Source: Paraburkholderia fungorum
Lineage (GTDB): Bacteria; Pseudomonadota; Gammaproteobacteria; Burkholderiales; Burkholderiaceae
Assembly: GCF_003610895.1 (NCBI RefSeq)
Contig: NZ_MCAS01000068.1
Location: 211,149 to 275,148 of the forward strand
Direction: 5' to 3'
DNA length: 64,000 nucleotides
The notes under the pieces are model-generated. The model saw only the letters and a program-made list of their open reading frames with translations, ran no database searches and was not told the origin of the DNA. A program made the translations under genes and the position numbers. This document shows positions 59,895 to 64,000 of the stretch, piece after piece (positions within the stretch are counted from its first letter, which is position 1; each line of letters starts with the position of its first letter).

Positions 59895-61211
59895 TTACTC
59901 GGAAAAAGAAACTGCCTTGCAGATTTCGTGGCCGTCTTCCGCCTGGCGTTCCGAGGCGTCACGGTAGGAAAGGTATTGGCGCTGGATGACGATATGGTCG
60001 GCAATATGCCTCGCGTCGTGCCAAACACCCCAGATGAAAGCGGAACCACGGCGCGACAGCCACGGCAGCCCCAGAAAATAGACGCCCGGTTCGGTCGAAA
60101 CGCCACGCTGATGCCGCGGCTTGCCGTTCGCGTCGAATGCGTTGACCTGCAGCCAGCTGTAATCGACCGCATAGCCCGTTGCCCAAACGATCGCGGTCAC
60201 GCCGGCCTCGGCCAGATCGAGTTCAGGAATGGGATGGGTCACGCATTCCGGATCCGGCAGCGTGTTGCGGGCCTCAGGTTCTTCCGGAAGGTCGAGACCA
60301 TTGCGGGCAACATAGGCATCGGCTGCATTCAGCAGCGACAGATAGTTCTCATCGCCGCGCGCAAGGTTGTCGGCGAGATCCGATTCGAAGCTCACGACGC
60401 CGTCACGGAACGATTTCGTCAGGCCAACCAGCGTCACACCCTGATTGGCAAGGCGCCGGAAGTCGACCGTATGGCCGCCACGCGCACCGCTGACTGCTAT
60501 GGTGACGTGTTCCTTGCCAGGCCTCATGACCTCCGCATCCCATTCGCCCAGCACGCCCAGCCACCAGCAGAAGTCGCGGTTACGGTAGCTGCGCGGCGGA
60601 CGATCGTGCGGCCCAACCGAGAGGTACACCTTCTTGCCTGCGCGCTGCAGTTCATCCGCGATCTGCACCCCCGACGATCCGGCGCCGACCACCAGAACCC
60701 CACCCTTCGGTAATTGATCAGGATTACGATATTCAGCGGAATGAATCTGTGTGAGTTTCGTTGCACCTTCGGGCACGATCGGCGGGATAACCGGGCGCTG
60801 AAAAGGTCCCGTTGTAACCACCACGCGGCGGGTCTCGATCACGCCGTCGGTTGTTTCAACGGTGAAGCCGGGCCGGCCACCATTGCGCACCACCTTGGTC
60901 ACTTCCACACCCGTGCGGATGGGTGCATTGAACTTCCTGGCGTAGGCTTCGAAGTAATCCGCAACCCGATCTTTCGAGGCAAAGGCGTCGGGGTCCAGAT
61001 CGTCGAACTCCATTCCCGGAAAACGGTCGTGCCAGGCCGGACCATTGGCAACCAGCGAATCCCATCGTCCCGTACGCCACCGCTCAGCGATACGATCGCG
61101 CTCCAGAACGAGGTGAGGCACCCCGAGTTTGCTCAGGTGTTCACTGATGGCCACGCCAGCCTGCCCGGCGCCAACAACAAGCGTATCGATTAACGCTCTT
61201 TCAACTGTCAT
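59895..61211 (-). CDS. flavin-containing monooxygenase (FMO/CzcO-like)
   Basis: 438 residues. FAD motif GAGQAG (13-18), second Rossmann motif GAGSSG with preceding HSAEYR (the FMO fingerprint region), and ATGY before the C terminus (IVWATGYAVDY). Class B flavoprotein monooxygenases oxygenate N or S atoms using NADPH. AAGGAGGT lies directly before the ATG, a strong ribosome site. It is the first gene of the FMO-RidA-DUF1028-M20 operon, divergent from LysR. Confidence 0.85.
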   Translation of the reverse strand: MTVERALIDTLVVGAGQAGVAISEHLSKLGVPHLVLERDRIAERWRTGRWDSLVANGPAWHDRFPGMEFDDLDPDAFASKDRVADYFEAYARKFNAPIRTGVEVTKVVRNGGRPGFTVETTDGVIETRRVVVTTGPFQRPVIPPIVPEGATKLTQIHSAEYRNPDQLPKGGVLVVGAGSSGVQIADELQRAGKKVYLSVGPHDRPPRSYRNRDFCWWLGVLGEWDAEVMRPGKEHVTIAVSGARGGHTVDFRRLANQGVTLVGLTKSFRDGVVSFESDLADNLARGDENYLSLLNAADAYVARNGLDLPEEPEARNTLPDPECVTHPIPELDLAEAGVTAIVWATGYAVDYSWLQVNAFDANGKPRHQRGVSTEPGVYFLGLPWLSRRGSAFIWGVWHDARHIADHIVIQRQYLSYRDASERQAEDGHEICKAVSFSE

Positions 61212-61293
61212 GGTTACCTCCTTCCAGGATCTACCGATGAAAGAAATCTACGCGGAATCACGTCATCTGAAAAACACATTTAAAAAATGCAAG

Positions 61294-61312
61294 GCATCTG
61301 TTTTAGCTATGC
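61294..61312. promoter_or_regulatory. LysR-box between FMO operon and lysR
   Basis: GCAT-N11-ATGC, a perfect example of the T-N11-A LysR-type recognition motif with four-base dyad arms. It lies 82 bases from the FMO start and 79 bases from the LysR start, in an AT-rich divergent region (61250-61330). It fits co-regulation of both by the adjacent LysR protein. Confidence 0.7.
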
Positions 61313-61391
61313 AAAAAGCGGGATAATCAGCCTGGAGACAAGCGTTGTGTTCAGCGCTTACAGAATGGTTTTTTCTCAGGGGAACAGTTCA

Positions 61392-62318
61392 ATGGAAAGC
61401 CCGCTGCTTCGGTATTCGCTGCGCCAGTTGCGATACTTTGTTGTGACGGCAGAAGCGCTGTCGTTCACCGGTGCGTCGAAAGTCCTGCACATTTCGCAGC
61501 CCTCGATTTCCACGGCGATTGCCGAACTGGAGGAATCATTTGGGGTGCAACTGTTCATCCGTCATCACGCCTCCGGACTTTCCCTGACCCAGGCGGGGCG
61601 CGAGATGCTCGGCAAGACACGCGACCTGCTAAAGAATGCGGAGGAACTGCAGGTTGCCGCACGCGGAATGGACACTGGCATATCGGGCGGCATTGCGCTC
61701 GGCTGCCTGGTCTCGCTGGCCCCGCCGTTGCTGCCGGGCCTCATCAGCCGCTTTGTCGCCCAACATACCGGCGTGGTATTCCAGACGCTGGAGGCGCACC
61801 AGGAGGATTTGTTCACGAGACTGCACGACGGCTCGCTCGACCTCGCGCTGACCTACAGCATCGATCTGACCGACGACATCGAATTCCTGCCGATGCTGAC
61901 GTTGCCGCCGTACGTCATCCTGCCGAGAAATCATCATCTGGCTCAGCATCGCTCGATCGCGCTCGCGAATCTCGTGGGGGAGCCCTACGTGATGCTGGAC
62001 CTGCCCCACAGCCGCGAATACTTTGCGGCGTTGTTCGACGCGGTAGGCGAGCGGCCGGTCCCGGCGTTCAAGTCCGCCCAACCCGAAGTGGTGCGCGGCA
62101 TGGTGGCGAACGGCCTCGGATACAGCATCCTGAACTTTCCGCTCAAATCGACCCATACCGTGGACGGCGAGGATTTCGTCGTCAAGCGGTTCAAGGACGA
62201 CGTGGCGGCGGCCACGCTGGGCATCGCGCAGTCGCGCAACATGAAGCCGAGACAGGTGGTGCGGCGCTTCGCATCCTTCTGTGAAACGCAGATAAAGAAG
62301 CAGCACACGAAGCGCTGA
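61392..62318 (+). CDS. LysR-family transcriptional regulator
   Basis: 308 residues: N-terminal winged helix (SLRQLRYFVVTAEALSFTGASKVLHISQPSISTAIAELEESFGVQLF) and a periplasmic-binding-protein-like effector domain (DLALTYSIDL, VANGLGYSILN). Start at 61392 has AGGGGA upstream; an upstream in-frame ATG is without ribosome site. Divergent from the FMO operon with a LysR-box between, so it is its probable activator, responding to an unknown amine or amide-type substrate. Confidence 0.88.
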   Translation: MESPLLRYSLRQLRYFVVTAEALSFTGASKVLHISQPSISTAIAELEESFGVQLFIRHHASGLSLTQAGREMLGKTRDLLKNAEELQVAARGMDTGISGGIALGCLVSLAPPLLPGLISRFVAQHTGVVFQTLEAHQEDLFTRLHDGSLDLALTYSIDLTDDIEFLPMLTLPPYVILPRNHHLAQHRSIALANLVGEPYVMLDLPHSREYFAALFDAVGERPVPAFKSAQPEVVRGMVANGLGYSILNFPLKSTHTVDGEDFVVKRFKDDVAAATLGIAQSRNMKPRQVVRRFASFCETQIKKQHTKR

Positions 62319-62326
62319 ACGCTTGC

Positions 62327-62375
62327 GCCGAAGCCCGATGACCCTGTCGGCGGACATCGGGTATCCGGCTTCGGC
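62327..62375. terminator. shared hairpin between convergent genes
   Basis: GCCGAAGCC/GGCTTCGGC, nine perfect pairs, with a nested CGATG/CATCG pair inside. It lies between the LysR stop and the DUF3138 stop and can fold on either strand. No long T-run, so efficiency is uncertain. Confidence 0.5.
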
Positions 62376-62383
62376 ACCGGGCG

Positions 62384-63973
62384 TTAGAACGAGTAGATGA
62401 ACTGCGTCGCGAGGATGTCGTTGGACTTGCCGTACGAACCGTCGTTCTTCAGGAACACCTGTTTGTTGGCCCAGTCGTGACGATATTCCACCTTCACAGT
62501 AATCTGCTGGGTCGGATAGAACAGCAGGTCGAGCGCCGCATCCTGGTGGATCGCACCCTTGCACTCGAAGCCAACGCCGCCGCCAGCCTTCGAATTGGCG
62601 AGGCAATCCGCGCCAATACCGAAGCCGTCCGCCGTGTCCATGCCGTTCGAGTTCAACGCAATGCCGCCACCGCCGCCGCCGTTCTTGCTGTCCACCAGCA
62701 CGTCATAGCGGGCCGTCACACCCATGCGGCCCACCACCGGCAGCGAGAACTTGCGGTGCGCGAGCAGCGAGAGGCCGTACCACTGCGCCTGGCCGCCGTT
62801 GAACGCGGCATTCTGCTGCTGACCGTAGTCGACTTCGGCGTTGTACTGAACGTCAGCCTGCGTGTAAGCCAGATCCGCTTCGCCGAAGAAGAACGTGCCA
62901 TACGGGTTCGGCGCGTTGCCGCCTACGCCGTACAGAACCGGGATCGGGTTGCCGTTCTTGTCGGTCGGTGACGAGGCAGACAGCGTCTGACGGCCGATGT
63001 TGAACGATCCGCCAATATCCAGCGCGCTCGACCACGTGTAGTCGACGCGGGCCGTGAACGTCGGGATCTTGTTGCTGCTGGTGATCGGGTCGCCAAACGC
63101 GTTGGTGCCGGTCTGCACCACCGAGCCATAGGTACGGTACTGCTCGTTGCCCAGCATGAACTTCCATGCCCAGTTGCTGCCGTCACCCGTGTAGTTCACG
63201 CCGACGCCGACATAGCTGCCCGGATCGGAGAAGTCATACAGCAGGTTGTGCGTGAGCGTGAGCATCTGGTTCGACTGCTGCACTTCATAGCCGCCGAAGC
63301 TCGGCATCAAACCGGCTACGAAAGTCGTGGTGGCCGTCACAGGCACGGTCACGACTGCCGTATTCAGAATGTTGTTGCCGATGTTGCCGTGCTCGTTCTG
63401 CAGCAGCGTGATGCCGTTGCCACGGTTCGGCATCAGGGTGATTTCGGCCGACGGCGCCATCGGGCCGACACCGAAGGTCTTCTTGATGTCGAGGTACAGA
63501 TCGCCGAACGTGCTGTTGAAGTAGTTGTAGCTGCTTTCGTGGTTGGCGAACAGGAACGACGAGCTGCTTGCCGCGCGGTTGAACAGGTAGGTCGGATCGA
63601 TGTAACCCGTCACCGAAAGACCGGCGATCGGACCGGTATTCTGCGCGTCCACCAGCGAATCGACCTTCAGCTGCTGGTTGGCGATCTGCTGCTTCATCGA
63701 ATCGACCTGATCGTTGGTCAGCGTCGCCTGAGACTTGCCGTAGTCCGGCGAGGAGATGTCGACCGGCGCCGCGACCACCGCCGGGGCAGGGGCCGCTGTC
63801 GTCGCTGCCGCCGCTTTAGGTTTGCTCGCCACTTCGGAGCGCAACTGCTTCACCTCTTTTTGCAGCGCGTTGAGCTGGGCCTGGAGCGCCTTGATCTGGT
63901 CGCTGGTGGCGTCTGCCATGGCCATGCCAGGCAAACTCCCCGCCACCAACAGACAGATGAGCTTCTTTCTCAT
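62384..63973 (-). CDS. DUF3138 putative outer-membrane porin
   Basis: 529 residues. Signal peptide (to MAMA-DA), an N-terminal coiled coil (ATSDQIKALQAQLNALQKEVKQLRSEV, 21-50), an Ala/Pro linker (52-75), another short coiled coil (LTNDQVDSMKQQIANQQLKVDSL), then a beta-rich barrel ending in ATQFIYSF with C-terminal Phe. The DUF3138 family is typical of Burkholderiales and is thought to form outer-membrane channels with a periplasmic coiled-coil trimer. It may serve uptake for the neighbouring FMO operon, but no link is shown. Confidence 0.82.
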   Translation of the reverse strand: MRKKLICLLVAGSLPGMAMADATSDQIKALQAQLNALQKEVKQLRSEVASKPKAAAATTAAPAPAVVAAPVDISSPDYGKSQATLTNDQVDSMKQQIANQQLKVDSLVDAQNTGPIAGLSVTGYIDPTYLFNRAASSSSFLFANHESSYNYFNSTFGDLYLDIKKTFGVGPMAPSAEITLMPNRGNGITLLQNEHGNIGNNILNTAVVTVPVTATTTFVAGLMPSFGGYEVQQSNQMLTLTHNLLYDFSDPGSYVGVGVNYTGDGSNWAWKFMLGNEQYRTYGSVVQTGTNAFGDPITSSNKIPTFTARVDYTWSSALDIGGSFNIGRQTLSASSPTDKNGNPIPVLYGVGGNAPNPYGTFFFGEADLAYTQADVQYNAEVDYGQQQNAAFNGGQAQWYGLSLLAHRKFSLPVVGRMGVTARYDVLVDSKNGGGGGGIALNSNGMDTADGFGIGADCLANSKAGGGVGFECKGAIHQDAALDLLFYPTQQITVKVEYRHDWANKQVFLKNDGSYGKSNDILATQFIYSF

Positions 63974-64000
63974 GCAAATTCTCCTTATTGGTCGTATTGC

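Overview
The window is about 64 kb of GC-rich DNA from a Burkholderiaceae bacterium, most likely Paraburkholderia. This rests on gene content (DUF3562 and DUF3138 proteins, Burkholderia-type porins, IclR-controlled Rieske oxygenase operon), codon use and the common GGAG-type ribosome binding sites. No rRNA, tRNA, CRISPR array, phage or complete insertion sequence was seen.

Layout. 1-7.7 kb: housekeeping and accessory genes (SDR end, rubredoxin, alpha/beta hydrolase, lone Rieske oxygenase, family 2 glycosyltransferase, cytochrome b561, UDG-family protein). 7.8-16.2 kb: three secreted lipoprotein glycoside hydrolases (GH95, GH35, GH43 exo-galactanase-like) with a truncated MocR-type regulator and a possible LacI relic. 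They look like a small toolkit for plant type II arabinogalactan. 16.7-28.4 kb: lipocalin/DUF1295/CFA-synthase group, DMT exporter with a histidine-rich tail, FAD amine oxidase-like enzyme, MocR regulator with a candidate operator, GNAT, and an HscC-type Hsp70 paired with a membrane J-like protein.

28.4-36.4 kb: a polymorphic-toxin locus on the minus strand. A secreted Rhs protein and its immunity gene are followed by a row of displaced Rhs C-terminal toxin tips, each with a different immunity gene. Two orphan tips are interrupted by a single in-frame TAG with an intact frame beyond it, one tip has been deleted leaving only its immunity gene, and a palindromic IS3-like remnant sits in the array.

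36.6-50.1 kb: a compact 14-gene minus-strand operon. It holds a three-component Rieske oxygenase (ferredoxin, alpha subunit, reductase), a diol dehydrogenase-like SDR, an extradiol dioxygenase, an alpha/beta hydrolase, a cupin, an aldehyde dehydrogenase, an MFS transporter, an internal IclR regulator, and the unusual trio TPP enzyme, aspartate dehydrogenase-like protein and non-canonical SDR. A diverging porin and a second paralogous IclR follow. This is an aromatic-type catabolic pathway whose substrate I cannot name. 52.8-57.5 kb holds AcpA-type phosphatase, DUF4410 protein, an exported DNA/RNA endonuclease and small proteins. 57.6-64 kb holds an FMO/RidA/DUF1028/M20 operon with a divergent LysR and a clear LysR-box, then a DUF3138 outer-membrane protein.
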